A program made the position numbers and the translations under genes. Positions 21,069-34,860 of a stretch of DNA of 64,000 nucleotides are shown here, in pieces (position 1 is the first letter of the stretch; the number at the start of each line of letters is the position of its first letter). Under the pieces are notes generated by a model that saw only the letters and a program-made list of their open reading frames with translations, ran no database searches and was not told the origin of the DNA. The stretch is taken from the NCBI RefSeq assembly GCF_029784155.1, contig NC_073693.1, positions 141,411,988 through 141,475,987 on the forward strand, read 5' to 3'. The stretch is from Uranotaenia lowii. Its lineage: Eukaryota > Arthropoda > Insecta > Diptera > Culicidae.

Positions 21069-24000
21069 ACTCAGATTACAGATTTCAGATTTCATATTCA
21101 GATATCAGATTTAAATTTCAAGATCCGATTTCAGATTCAGATTTCAGATTCAGATTTCAGATTCAGATTTAAGATTCAGATTTCAGATTCAGATTTCAGA
21201 TTCAGATTCAGATTTCAGATTCAGATTTCAGATTCAGATTTCAGATTCAGATTTCAGATTCAGATTTCAGATTCAGATTTCAGATTCAGATTTCAGATTC
21301 AGATTTCAGATTCAGATTTCAGATTCAGATTTCAGATTCAGATTTCAGATTCAGATTTCAGATTCAGATTTCAGATTCAGATTTCAGATTCAAATTTCAG
21401 ATTCAAATTTCAGATTCAGATTTCAGATTCAGATTTCAGATTCAGATTTCAGATTCAGATTTCAGATTCAGATTTCAGATTCAGATTTCAGATTCAGATT
21501 TCAGATTCAGATTTCAGATTCAGATTTCAGATTCAGATTTCAGATTCAGATTTCAGATTCAGATTTCAGGTTCAGATTTCAGATTCAGATTTCAGATTCA
21601 GATTTCAGATTCAGATTCAGATTTCAGATTCAGATTTCAGATTCAGATTTCAGATTCAGATTTCAGATTCAGATTTCAGATTCAGATTTCAGATTCAGAT
21701 TTCAGATTCAGATTTCAGATTCAGATTTCAGATTCAAATTTCAGATTCAAATTTCAGATTCAGATTTCAGATTCAGATTTCAGATTCAGATTTCAGATTC
21801 AGATTTCAGATTCAGATTTCAGATTCAGATTTCAGATTCAGATTTCAGATTCAGATTTCAGATTCAGATTTCAGATTCAGATTTCAGATTCAGATTTCAG
21901 ATTCAGATTTCAGATTCAGATTTCAGATTCAGATTTCAGATTCAGATTTCAGGTTCAGATTTCAGATTCAGATTTCAGATTCAGATTTCAGATTCAGATT
22001 CAGATTTCAGATTCAGATTTCAGATTCAGATTTCAGATTCAGATTTCAGATTCAGATTTCAGATTCAGATTTCAGATTCAGATTCCAGATTCAGATTTCA
22101 GATTCAGATTTCAGATTCAGATTTCAGATTCAGATTTCAGATTCAGATTTCAGATTCAGATTTCAGATTCAGATTTCAGATTCAGATTTCAGATTCAGAT
22201 TTCAGATTCAGATTTCAGATTCAGATTTCAGATTCAGATTTCAGATTCAGATTTCAGATTCAGATTTCAGATTCAGATTTCAGATTCAGATTTCAGATTC
22301 AGATTTCAGATTCAGATTTCAGATTCAGATTTCAGATTCAGATTTCAGATTCAGATTTCAGATTCAGATTTCAGATTCAGATTTCAGATTCAGATTTCAG
22401 ATTCAGATTTCAGATTCAGATTTCAGATTCAGATTTCAGATTCAGATTTCAGATTCAGATTTCAGATTCAGATTCCAGATTCAGATTTCAGATTCAGATT
22501 TCAGATTCAGATTTCAGATTCAGATTTCAGATTCAGATTTCAGATTCAGATTTCAGATTCAGATTTCAGATTCAGATTTCAGATTCAGATTTCAGATTCA
22601 GATTTCAGATTCAGATTTCAGATTCAGATTTCAGATTCAGATTTCAGATTCAGATTTCAGATTCAGATTTCAGATTCAGATTTCAGATTCAGATTTCAGA
22701 TTCAGATTTCAGATTCAGATTTCAGATTCAGATTTCAGATTCAGATTTCAGATTCAGATTTCAGATTCAGATTTCAGATTCAGATTTCAGATTCAGATTT
22801 CAGATTCAGATTTCAGATTCAGATTTCAGATTCAGATTTCAGATTCAGATTTCAGATTCAGATTTCAGATTCAGATTTCAGATTCAGATTTCAGATTCAG
22901 ATTTCAGATTCAGATTTCAGATTCAGATTTCAGATTCAGATTTCAGATTCAGATTTCAGATTCAGATTTCAGATTCAGATTTCAGATTCAGATTTCAGAT
23001 TCAGATTTCAGATTCAGATTTCAGATTCAGATTTCAGATTCAGATTTCAGATTCAGATTTCAGATTCAGATTTCAGATTCAGATTTCAGATTCAGATTTC
23101 AGATTCAGATTTCAGATTCAGATTTCAGATTCAGATTTCAGATTCAGATTTCAGATTCAGATTTCAGATTCAGATTTCAGATTCAGATTTCAGATTCAGA
23201 TTTCAGATTCAGATTTCAGATTCAGATTTCAGATTCAGATTTCAGATTCAGATTCAGATTTCAGATTCAGATTTCAGATTCAGATTTCAGATTCAGATTT
23301 CAGATTCAGATTTCAGATTCAGATTTCAGATTCAGATTTCAGATTCAGATTTCAGATTCAGATTTCAGATTCAGATTTCAGATTCAGATTTCAGATTCAG
23401 ATTTCAGATTCAGATTTCAGATTCAGATTTCAGATTCAGATTTCAGATTCAGATTTCAGATTCAGATTTCAGATTCAGATTTCAGATTCAGATTTCAGAT
23501 TCAGATTTCAGATTCAGATTTCAGATTCAGATTTCAGATTCAGATTTCAGATTCAGATTTCAGATTCAGATTTCAGATTCAGATTTCAGATTCAGATTTC
23601 AGATTCAGATTTCAGATTCAGATTTCAGATTCAGATTTCAGATTCAGATTTCAGATTCAGATTTCAGATTCAGATTTCAGATTCAGATTTCAGATTCAGA
23701 TTTCAGATTCAGATTTCAGATTCAGATTTCAGATTCAGATTTCAGATTCAGATTTCAGATTCAGATTTCAGATTTCAGATTCAGATTTCAGATTCAGATT
23801 TCAGATTCAGATTTCAGATTCAGATTTCAGATTCAGATTTCAGATTCAGATTTCAGATTCAGATTTCAGATTCAGATTTCAGATTCAGATTTCAGATTCA
23901 GATTTCAGATTCAGATTTCAGATTCAGATTTCAGATTCAGATTTCAGATTCAGATTTCAGATTCAGATTTCAGATTCAGATTTCAGATTCAGATTTCAGA

Positions 24001-27000
24001 TTCAGATTTCAGATTCAGATTTCAGATTCAGATTTCAGATTCAGATTTCAGATTCAGATTTCAGATTCAGATTTCAGATTCAGATTTCAGATTCAGATTT
24101 CAGATTCAGATTTCAGATTCAGATTTCAGATTCAGATTTCAGATTCAGATTTCAGATTCAGATTTCAGATTCAGATTTCAGATTCAGATTTCAGATTCAG
24201 ATTTCAGATTCAGATTTCAGATTCAGATTTCAGATTCAGATTTCAGATTCAGATTTCAGATTCAGATTTCAGATTCAGATTTCAGATTCAGATTTCAGAT
24301 TCAGATTTCAGATTCAGATTTCAGATTCAGATTTCAGATTCAGATTTCAAATTCAGATTTCAGATTCAGATTTCAGATTCAGATTTCAGATTCAGATTTC
24401 AGATTCAGATTTCAGATTCAGATTTCAGATTCAGATTTCAGATTCAGATTTCAGATTCAGATTTCAGATTCAGATTTCAGATTCAGATTTCAGATTCAGA
24501 TTTCAGATTCAGATTTCAGATTCAGATTTCAGATTCAGATTTCAGATTCAGATTTCAGATTCAGATTTCAGATTCAGATTTCAGATTCAGATTTCAGATT
24601 CAGATTTCAGATTCAGATTTCAGATTCAGATTTCAGATTCAGATTTCAGATTCAAATTTCAGATTCAAATTTCAGATTCAGATTTCAGATTCAGATTTCA
24701 GATTCAGATTTCAGATTCAGATTTCAGATTCAGATTTCAGATTCAGATTTCAGATTCAGATTTCAGATTCAGATTTCAGATTCAGATTTCAGATTCAGAT
24801 TTCAGATTCAGATTTCAGATTCAGATTTCAGATTCAGATTTCAGATTCAGATTTCAGATTCAGATTTCAGATTCAGATTTCAGATTCAGATTTCAGGTTC
24901 AGATTTCAGATTCAGATTTCAGATTCAGATTCAGATTTCAGATTCAGATTTCAGATTCAGATTTCAGATTCAGATTTCAGATTCAGATTTCAGATTCAGA
25001 TTTCAGATTCAGATTTCAGATTCAGATTTCAGATTCAGATTTCAGATTCAGATTTCAGATTCAGATTCCAGATTCAGATTTCAGATTCAGATTTCAGATT
25101 CAGATTTCAGATTCAGATTTCAGATTCAGATTTCAGATTCAGATTTCAGATTCAGATTTCAGATTCAGATTTCAGATTCAGATTTCAGATTCAGATTTCA
25201 GATTCAGATTTCAGATTCAGATTTCAGATTCAGATTTCAGATTCAGATTTCAGATTCAGATTTCAGATTCAGATTTCAGATTCAGATTTCAGATTCAGAT
25301 TTCAGATTCAGATTTCAGATTCAGATTTCAGATTCAGATTTCAGATTCAGATTTCAGATTCAGATTTCAGATTCAGATTTCAGATTCAGATTTCAGATTC
25401 AGATTTCAGATTCAGATTTCAGATTCAGATTTCAGATTCAGATTTCAGATTCAGATTTCAGATTCAGATTTCAGATTCAGATTTCAGATTCAGATTTCAG
25501 ATTCAGATTTCAGATTCAGATTTCAGATTCAGATTTCAGATTCAGATTTCAGATTCAGATTTCAGATTCAGATTTCAGATTCAGATTCAGATTTCAGATT
25601 CAGATTTCAGATTCAGATTTCAGATTCAGATTTCAGATTCAGATTTCAGATTCAGATTTCAGATTCAGATTTCAGATTCAGATTTCAGATTCAGATTTCA
25701 GATTCAGATTTCAGATTCAGATTTCAGATTCAGATTTCAGATTCAAATTTCAGATTCAGATTTCAGATTCAGATTTCAGATTCAGATTCAGATTTCAGAT
25801 TCAGATTTCAGATTCAGATTTCAGATTCAGATTTCAGATTCAGATTTCAGATTCAGATTTCAGATTCAGATTTCAGATTCAGATTTCAGATTCAGATTTC
25901 AGATTCAGATTTCAGATTCAGATTTCAGATTCAGATTTCAGATTCAGATTTCAGATTCAGATTTCAGATTCAGATTTCAGGTTCAGATTTCAGATTCAGA
26001 TTTCAGATTCAGATTCAGATTCAGATTCAGATTTCAGATTCAGATTTCAGATTCAGATTTCAGATTCAGATTTCAGATTCAGATTTCAGATTCAGATTTC
26101 AGATTCAGATTTCAAATTCAGATTCCAGATTCAGATTTCAGATTCAGATTTCAGATTCAGATTTCAGATTCAGATTTCAGATTCAGATTTCAGATTCAGA
26201 TTTCAGATTCAGATTTCAGATTCAGATTTCAGATTCAGATTTCAGATTCAGATTTCAGATTCAGATTTCAGATTCAGATTTCAGATTCAGATTTCAGATT
26301 CAGATTTCAGATTCAGATTTCAGATTCAGATTTCAGATTCAGATTTCAGATTCAGATTTCAGATTCAGATTTCAGATTCAGATTTCAGATTCAGATTTCA
26401 GATTCAGATTTCAGATTCAGATTTCAGATTCAGATTTCAGATTCAGATTTCAGATTCAGATTTCAGATTCAGATTTCAGATTCAGATTTCAGATTCAGAT
26501 TTCAGATTCAGATTTCAGATTCAGATTTCAGATTCAGATTTCAGATTCAGATTTCAGATTCAGATTTCAGATTCAGATTTCAGATTCAGATTTCAGATTC
26601 AGATTTCAGATTCAGATTCAGATTTCAGATTCAGATTTCAGATTCAGATTTCAGATTCAGATTTCAGATTCAGATTCCAGATTCAGATTTCAGATTCAGA
26701 TTTCAGATTCAGATTTCAGATTCAGATTTCAGATTCAGATTTCAGATTCAGATTTCAGATTCAGATTTCAGATTCAGATTTCAGATTCAGATTTCAGATT
26801 CAGATTTCAGATTCAGATTTCAGATTCAGATTTCAGATTCAGATTTCAGATTCAGATTTCAGATTCAGATTTCAGATTCAGATTTCAGATTCAGATTTCA
26901 GATTCAGATTTCAGATTCAGATTTCAGATTCAGATTTCAGATTCAGATTTCAGATTCAGATTTCAGATTCAGATTTCAGATTCAGATTTCAGATTCAGAT

Positions 27001-30000
27001 TTCAGATTCAGATTTCAGATTCAGATTTCAGATTCAGATTTCAGATTCAGATTTCAGATTCAGATTTCAGATTCAGATTTCAGATTCAGATTTCAGATTC
27101 AGATTTCAGATTCAGATTTCAGATTCAGATTTCAGATTCAGATTTCAGATTCAGATTTCAGATTCAGATTTCAGATTCAGATTTCAGATTCAGATTTCAG
27201 ATTCAGATTTCAGATTCAGATTTCAGATTCAGATTTCAGATTCAGATTTCAGATTCAGATTTCAGATTCAGATTTCAGATTCAGATTTCAGATTCAGATT
27301 TCAGATTCAGATTTCAGATTCAGATTTCAGATTCAGATTTCAGATTCAGATTTCAGATTCAGATTTCAGATTCAGATTTCAGATTCAGATTTCAGATTCA
27401 GATTTCAGATTCAGATTTCAGATTCAGATTTCAGATTCAGATTTCAGATTCAGATTTCAGATTCAGATTTCAGATTCAGATTTCAGATTCAGATTTCAGA
27501 TTCAGATTTCAGATTCAGATTTCAGATTCAGATTTCAGATTCAGATTTCAGATTCAGATTTCAGATTCAGATTTCAGATTCAGATTTCAGATTCAGATTT
27601 CAGATTCAGATTTCAGATTCAGATTTCAGATTCAGATTTCAGATTCAGATTTCAGATTCAGATTTCAGATTCAGATTTCAGATTCAGATTTCAGATTCAG
27701 ATTTCAGATTCAGATTTCAGATTCAGATTTCAGATTCAGATTCAGATTTCAGATTCAGATCAGATTTCAGATTCAGATTTCAGATTCAGATTTCAGATTC
27801 AGATTTCAGATTCAGATTTCAGATTTCAGATTCAGATTTCAGATTCAGATTTCAGATTCAGATTTCAGATTCAGATTTCAGATTCAGATTTCAGATTCAG
27901 ATTTCAGATTCAGATTTCAGATTCAGATTTCAGATTCAGATTTCAGATTCAGATTTCAGATTCAGATTTCAGATTCAGATTTCAGATTCAGATTTCAGAT
28001 TCAGATTTCAGATTCAGATTTCAGATTCAGATTTCAGATTCAGATTTCAGATTCAGATTTCAGATTCAGATTTCAGATTCAGATTTCAGATTCAGATTTC
28101 AGATTCAGATTTCAGATTCAGATTTCAGATTCAGATTTCAGATTCAGATTTCAGATTCAGATTTCAGATTCAGATTTCAGATTCAGATTTCAGATTCAGA
28201 TTTCAGATTCAGATTTCAGATTCAGATTTCAGATTCAGATTTCAGATTCAGATTTCAGATTCAGATTTCAGATTCAGATTTCAGATTCAGATTTCAGATT
28301 CAGATTTCAGATTCAGATTTCAGATTCAGATTTCAGATTCAGATTTCAGATTCAGATTTCAGATTTCAGATTCAGATTTCAGATTCAGATTTCAGATTCA
28401 GATTTCAGATTCAGATTTCAGATTCAGATTTCAGATTCAGATTTCAGATTCAGATTTCAGATTCAGATTTCAGATTCAGATTTCAGATTCAGATTTCAGA
28501 TTCAGATTTCAGATTCAGATTTCAGATTCAGATTTCAGATTCAGATTTCAGATTCAGATTTCAGATTCAGATTTCAGATTCAGATTTCAGATTCAGATTT
28601 CAGATTCAGATTTCAGATTCAGATTTCAGATTCAGATTTCAGATTCAGATTTCAGATTCAGATTTCAGATTCAGATTTCAGATTCAGATTTCAGATTCAG
28701 ATTTCAGATACAGATTTCAGATTCAGATTTCAGATTCAGATTTCAGATTCAGATTCAGATTTCAGATTCAGATTTCAGATTCAGATTTCAGATTCAGATT
28801 TCAGATTCAGATTTCAGATTCAGATTTCAGATTCAGATTTCAGATTCAGATTTCAGATTCAGATTCCAGGTTCAGATTTCAGATTCAGATTTCAGATTCA
28901 GATTTCAGATTCAGATTTCAGATTCAGATTTCAGATTCAGATTTCAGATTCAGATTTCAGATTCAGATTTCAGATTCAGATTTCAGATTCAGATTTCAGA
29001 TTCAGATTTCAGATTCAGATTTCAGATTCAGATTTCAGATTCAGATTTCAGATTCAGATTTCAGATTCAGATTTCAGATTCAGATTTCAGATTCAGATTT
29101 CAGATTCAGATTTCAGATTCAGATTTCAGATTCAGATTTCAGATTCAGATTTCAGATTCAGATTCAGATTCAGATTTCAGATTCAGATTTCAGATTCAGA
29201 TTTCAGATTCAGATTTCAGATTCAGATTTCAGATTCAGATTTCAGATTCAGATTTCAGATTCAGATTTCAGATTCAGATTTCAGATTCAGATTTCAGATT
29301 CAGATTTCAGATTCAGATTTCAGATTCAGATTTCAGATTCAGATTTCAGATTCAGATTTCAGATTCAGATTTCAGATTCAGATTTCAGATTCAGATTTCA
29401 GATTCAGATTTCAGATTCAGATTTCAGATTCAGATTTCAGATTCAGATTTCAGATTCAGATTTCAGATTCAGATTTCAGATTCAGATTTCAGATTCAGAT
29501 TTCAGATTCAGATTTCAGATTCAGATTTCAGATTCAGATTTCAGATTCAGATTTCAGATTCAGATTTCAGATTCAGATTTCAGATTCAGATTTCAGATTC
29601 AGATTTCAGATTCAGATTTCAGATTCAGATTTCAGATTCAGATTTCAGATTCAGATTTCAGATTCAGATTTCAGATTCAGATTTCAGATTCAGATTTCAG
29701 ATTCAGATTTCAGATTCAGATTTCAGATTCAGATTTCAGATTCAGATTTCAGATTCAGATTTCAGATTCAGATTTCAGATTCAGATTTCAGATTCAGATT
29801 TCAGATTCAGATTTCAGATTCAGATTTCAGATTTCAGATTTCAGATTCAGATTTCAGATTCAGATTTCAGATTCAGATTTCAGATTCAGATTTCAGATTC
29901 AGATTTCAGATTCAGATTTCAGATTCAGATTTCAGATTCAAATTTCAGATTCAGATTTCAGATTCAGATTCAGATTTCAGATTCAGATTTTAGATTCAGA

Positions 30001-33000
30001 TTTCAGATTCAGATTTCAGATTCAGATTTCAGATTCAGATTTCAGATTCAGATTTCAGATTCAGATTTCAGATTCAGATTTCAGATTCAGATTCCAGATT
30101 CAGATTTCAGATTCAGATTTCAGATTCAGATTTCAGATTCAGATTTCAGATTCAGATTTCAGATTCAGATTTCAGATTCAGATTTCAGATTCAGATTTCA
30201 AATTCAAATTTCAGATTCAGATTTCAGATTCAGATTTCAGATTCAGATTTCAGATTCAGATTTCAGATTCAGATTTCAGATTCAGATTTCAGATTTCAGA
30301 TTCAGATTTCAGATTCAGATTTCAGATTCAGATTTCAGATTCAGATTTCAGATTCAGATTTCAGATTCAGATTTCAGATTCAGATTTCAAATTCAAATTT
30401 CAGATTCAGATTTCAGATTCAGATTTCAGATTCAGATTTCAGATTCAGATTTCAGATTCAGATTTCAGATTCAGATTTCAGATTCAGATTTCAGATTCAG
30501 ATTTCAGATTCAGATTTCAGATTCAGATTTCAGATTCAGATTTCAGATTCAGATTTCAGATTCAGATTTCAGATTCAGATTTCAGATTCAGATTTCAGAT
30601 TCAGATTTCAGATTCAGATTTCAGATTCAGATTTCAGATTCAGATTTCAGATTCAGATTTCAGATTCAGATTTCAGATTCAGATTTCAGATTCAGATTTC
30701 AGATTCAGATTTCAGATTCAGATTTCAGATTCAGATTTCAGATTCAGATTTCAGATTCAGATTTCAGATTCAGATTTCAGATTCAGATTTCAGATTCAGA
30801 TTTCAGATTCAGATTTCAGATTCAGATTTCAGATTCAGATTTCAGATTCAGATTTCAGATTCAGATTTCAGATTCAGATTTCAGATTCAGATTTCAGATT
30901 CAGATTTCAGATTCAGATTTCAGATTCAGATTTCAGATTCAGATTTCAGATTCAGATTTCAGATTCAGATTTCAGATTCAGATTTCAGATTCAGATTTCA
31001 GATTCAGATTTCAGATTCAGATTTCAGATTCAGATTTCAGATTCAGATTTCAGATTCAGATTTCAGATTCAGATTTCAGATTCAGATTTCAGATTCAGAT
31101 TTCAGATTCAGATTTCAGATTCAGATTTCAGATTCAGATTTCAGATTCAGATTTCAGATTCAGATTTCAGATTCAGATTTCAGATTCAGATTTCAGATTC
31201 AGATTTCAGATTCAGATTTCAGATTCAGATTTCAGATTCAGATTTCAGATTCAGATTTCAGATTCAGATTTCAGATTCAGATTTCAGATTCAGATTTCAG
31301 ATTCAGATTTCAGATTCAGATTTCAGATTCAGATTTCAGATTCAGATTTCAGATTCAGATTTCAGATTCAGATTTCAGATTCAGATTTCAGATTCAGATT
31401 TCAGATTCAGATTTCAGATTCAGATTTCAGATTCAGATTTCAGATTCAGATTTCAGATTCAGATTTCAGATTCAGATTTCAGATTCAGATTTCAGATTCA
31501 GATTTCAGATTCAGATTTCAGATTCAGATTTCAGATTCAGATTTCAGATTCAGATTTCAGATTCAGATTTCAGATTCAGATTTCAGATTCAGATTTCAGA
31601 TTCAGATTTCAGATTCAGATTTCAGATTCAGATTTCAGATTCAGATTTCAGATTCAGATTTCAGATTCAGATTTCAGATTCAGATTTCAGATTCAGATTT
31701 CAGATTCAGATTTCAGATTCAGATTTCAGATTCAGATTTCAGATTCAGATTTCAGATTCAGATTTCAGATTCAGATTTCAGATTCAGATTTCAGATTCAG
31801 ATTTCAGATTCAGATTTCAGATTCAGATTTCAGATTCAGATTTCAGATTCAGATTTCAGATTCAGATTTCAGATTCAGATTTCAGATTCAGATTTCAGAT
31901 TCAGATTTCAGATTCAGATTTCAGATTCAGATTTCAGATTCAGATTTCAGATTCAGATTTCAGATTCAGATTTCAGATTCAGATTTCAGATTCAGATTTC
32001 AGATTCAGATTTCAGATTCAGATTTCAGATTCAGATTTCAGATTCAGATTTCAGATTCAGATTTCAGATTCAGATTTCAGATTCAGATTTCAGATTCAGA
32101 TTTCAGATTCAGATTTCAGATTCAGATTTCAGATTCAGATTTCAGATTCAGATTTCAGATTCAGATTTCAGATTCAGATTTCAGATTCAGATTTCAGATT
32201 CAGATTTCAGATTCAGATTTCAGATTCAGATTTCAGATTCAGATTTCAGATTCAGATTTCAGATTCAGATTTCAGATTCAGATTTCAGATTCAGATTTCA
32301 GATTCAGATTTCAGATTCAGATTTCAGGTTCAGATTTCAGATTCAGATTTCAGATTCAGATTTCAGATTCAGATTTCAGATTCAGATTTCAGATTCAGAT
32401 TTCAGATTCAGATATCAGATTCAGATTTCAGATTCAGATTTCAGATTCAGATTTCAGATTCAGATTTCAGATTCAGATTTCAGATTCAGATTTCAGATTC
32501 AGATTTCAGATTCAGATTTCAGATTCAGATTTCAGATTCAGATTTCAGATTCAGATTTCAGATTCAGATTTCAGATTCAGATTTCAGATTCAGATTTCAG
32601 ATTCAGATTTCAGATTCAGATTTCAGATTCAGATTTCAGATTCAGATTTCAGATTCAGATTTCAGATTTCAGATTCAGATTTCAGATTCAGATTTCAGAT
32701 TCAGATTTCAGATTCAGATTTCAGATTCAGATTTCAGATTCAGATTTCAGATTCAGATTTCAGATTCAGATTTCAGATTCAGATTTCAGATTCAGATTTC
32801 AGATTCAGATTTCAGATTCAGATTTCCGATTCAGATTTCAGATTCAGATTTCAGATTCAGATTTCAGATTCAGATTTCAGATTCAGATTTCAGATTCAGA
32901 TTTCAGATTCAGATTTCAGATTCAGATTTCAGATTCAGATTTCAGATTCAGATTTCAGATTCAGATTTCAGATTCAGATTTCAGATTCAGATTTCAGATT

Positions 33001-34570
33001 CAGATTTCAGATTCAGATTTCAGATTCAGATTTCAGATTCAGATTTCAGATTCAGATTTCAGATTCAGATTTCAGATTCAGATTTCAGATTCAGATTTCA
33101 GATTCAGATTTCAGATTCAGATTTCAGATTCAGATTTCAGATTCAGATTTCAGATTCAGATTTCAGATTCAGATTTCAGATTCAGATTTCAGATTCAGAT
33201 TTCAGATTCAGATTTCAGATTCAGATTTCAGATTCAGATTTCAGATTCAGATTTCAGATTCAGATTTCAGATTCAGATTTCAGATTCAGATTTCAGGTTC
33301 AGATTTCAGATTCAGATTTCAGATTCAGATTTCAAATTCAGATTTCAGATTCAGATTTCAGATTCAGATTTCAGATTCAGATTTCAGATTCAGATTTCAG
33401 ATTCAGATTTCAGATTCAGATTTCAGATTCAGATTTCAGATTCAGATTTCAGATTCAGATTTCAGATTCAGATTTCAGATTCAGATTTCAGATTCAGATT
33501 TCAGATTCAGATTTCAGATTCAGATTTCAGATTCAGATTTCAGATTCAGATTTCAGATTCAGATTTCAGATTCAGATTTCAGATTCAGATTTCAGATTCA
33601 GATTTCAGATTCAGATTTCAGATTCAGATTTCAGATTCAGATTTCAGATTCAGATTTCAGATTCAGATTTCAGATTCAGATTTCAGATTCAGATTTCAGA
33701 TTCAGATTTCAGATTCAGATTTCAGATTCAGATTTCAGATTCAGATTTCAGATTCAGATTTCAGATTCAGATTTCAGATTCAGATTTCAGATTCAGATTT
33801 CAGATTCAGATTTCAGATTCAGATTTCAGATTCAGATTTCAGATTCAGATTTCAGATTCAGATTTCAGATTCAGATTTCAGATTCAGATTTCAGATTCAG
33901 ATTTCAGATTCAGATTTCAGATTCAGATTTCAGATTCAGATTTCAGATTCAGATTTCAGATTCAGATTTCAGATTCAGATTTCAGATTCAGATTTCAGAT
34001 TCAGATTTCAGATTCAGATTTCAGATTCAGATTTCAGATTCAGATTTCAGATTCAGATTTCAGATTCAGATTTCAGATTCAGATTTCAGATTCAGATTTC
34101 AGATTCAGATTTCAGATTCAGATTTCAGGTTCAGATTTCAGATTCAGATTTCAGATTCAGATTTCAGATTCAGATTTCAGATTCAGATTTCAGATTCAGA
34201 TTTCAGATTCAGATTTCAGATTCAGATTTCAGATTCAGATTTCAGATTCAGATTTCAGATTCAGATTTCAGATTCAGATTTCAGATTCAGATTTCAGATT
34301 CAGATTTCAGATTCAGATTTCAGATTCAGATTTCAGATTCAGATTTCAGATTCAGATTTCAGATTCAGATTTCAGATTCAGATTTCAGATTCAGATTTCA
34401 GATTCAGATTTCAGATTCAGATTTCAGATTCAGATTTCAGATTCAGATTTCAGATTCAGATTTCAGATTCAGATTTCAGATTCAGATTTCAGATTCAGAT
34501 TTTGATTTCAGATTCAGATTCAATTTCAAATATCAGACTCCAATTTCAGATTCCGATTTCTGATTAAAGT
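21069..34570 (+). repeat. 13 bp satellite array (CAGATTCAGATTT)n, about 1,000 units
   Basis: The unit is a 6+7 bp dimer, CAGATT + CAGATTT. The first 50 bp and last 70 bp are degenerate. The body is nearly uniform, with scattered variants: CAAAT, CAGGTTC, ATTCCAG, one-half-unit losses (CAGATTCAGATTC), and extra 7-mers (TTTCAGATTTCAG) as near 23770, 27820, 28360, 29830, 30290 and 32665. Variants recur in similar order and spacing, indicating segmental duplication within the array. There is no spacer diversity and no coding potential. Confidence 0.97.
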
Positions 34571-34860
34571 TTCTGATTAAAATTTCAGAATATTTGTTAC
34601 TTGAATCATAGATTTTGTGTCTCCTGCAGTAGACACTGCTTGAAATAAAAGAAAAGAATCATGATAACATTCAAAACAAATGTATCACTGAAGAATTCTA
34701 AAATTCAGAAAATTCAGAAAAGAATCATGATAAGATTCAAAACAAATGTATCACTGAAGAGTTCTAATGATAAAATATCAAAAAAGATTCAAGAAGCTTA
34801 TTTCAATTTGGAAAAATATTCTTTCTCTATTTTAAAATCAAAACATTTACGCAAAGAGGC
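34571..34860 (+). repeat. Junction between satellite and right arm, with a 66 bp tandem duplication (34651-34767)
   Basis: GAAAAGAATCATGATAA followed by ATTCAAAACAAATGTATCAC occurs at 34651 and again at 34717. The open frame spanning this duplication and the arm (34661-35044) crosses repeat boundaries and is not a gene. Confidence 0.7.

Noticed and set aside
21069..34570. Regular short repeats as a possible CRISPR-like array
   Set aside because: The 13 bp units are contiguous with no unique spacers, and the context is eukaryotic.
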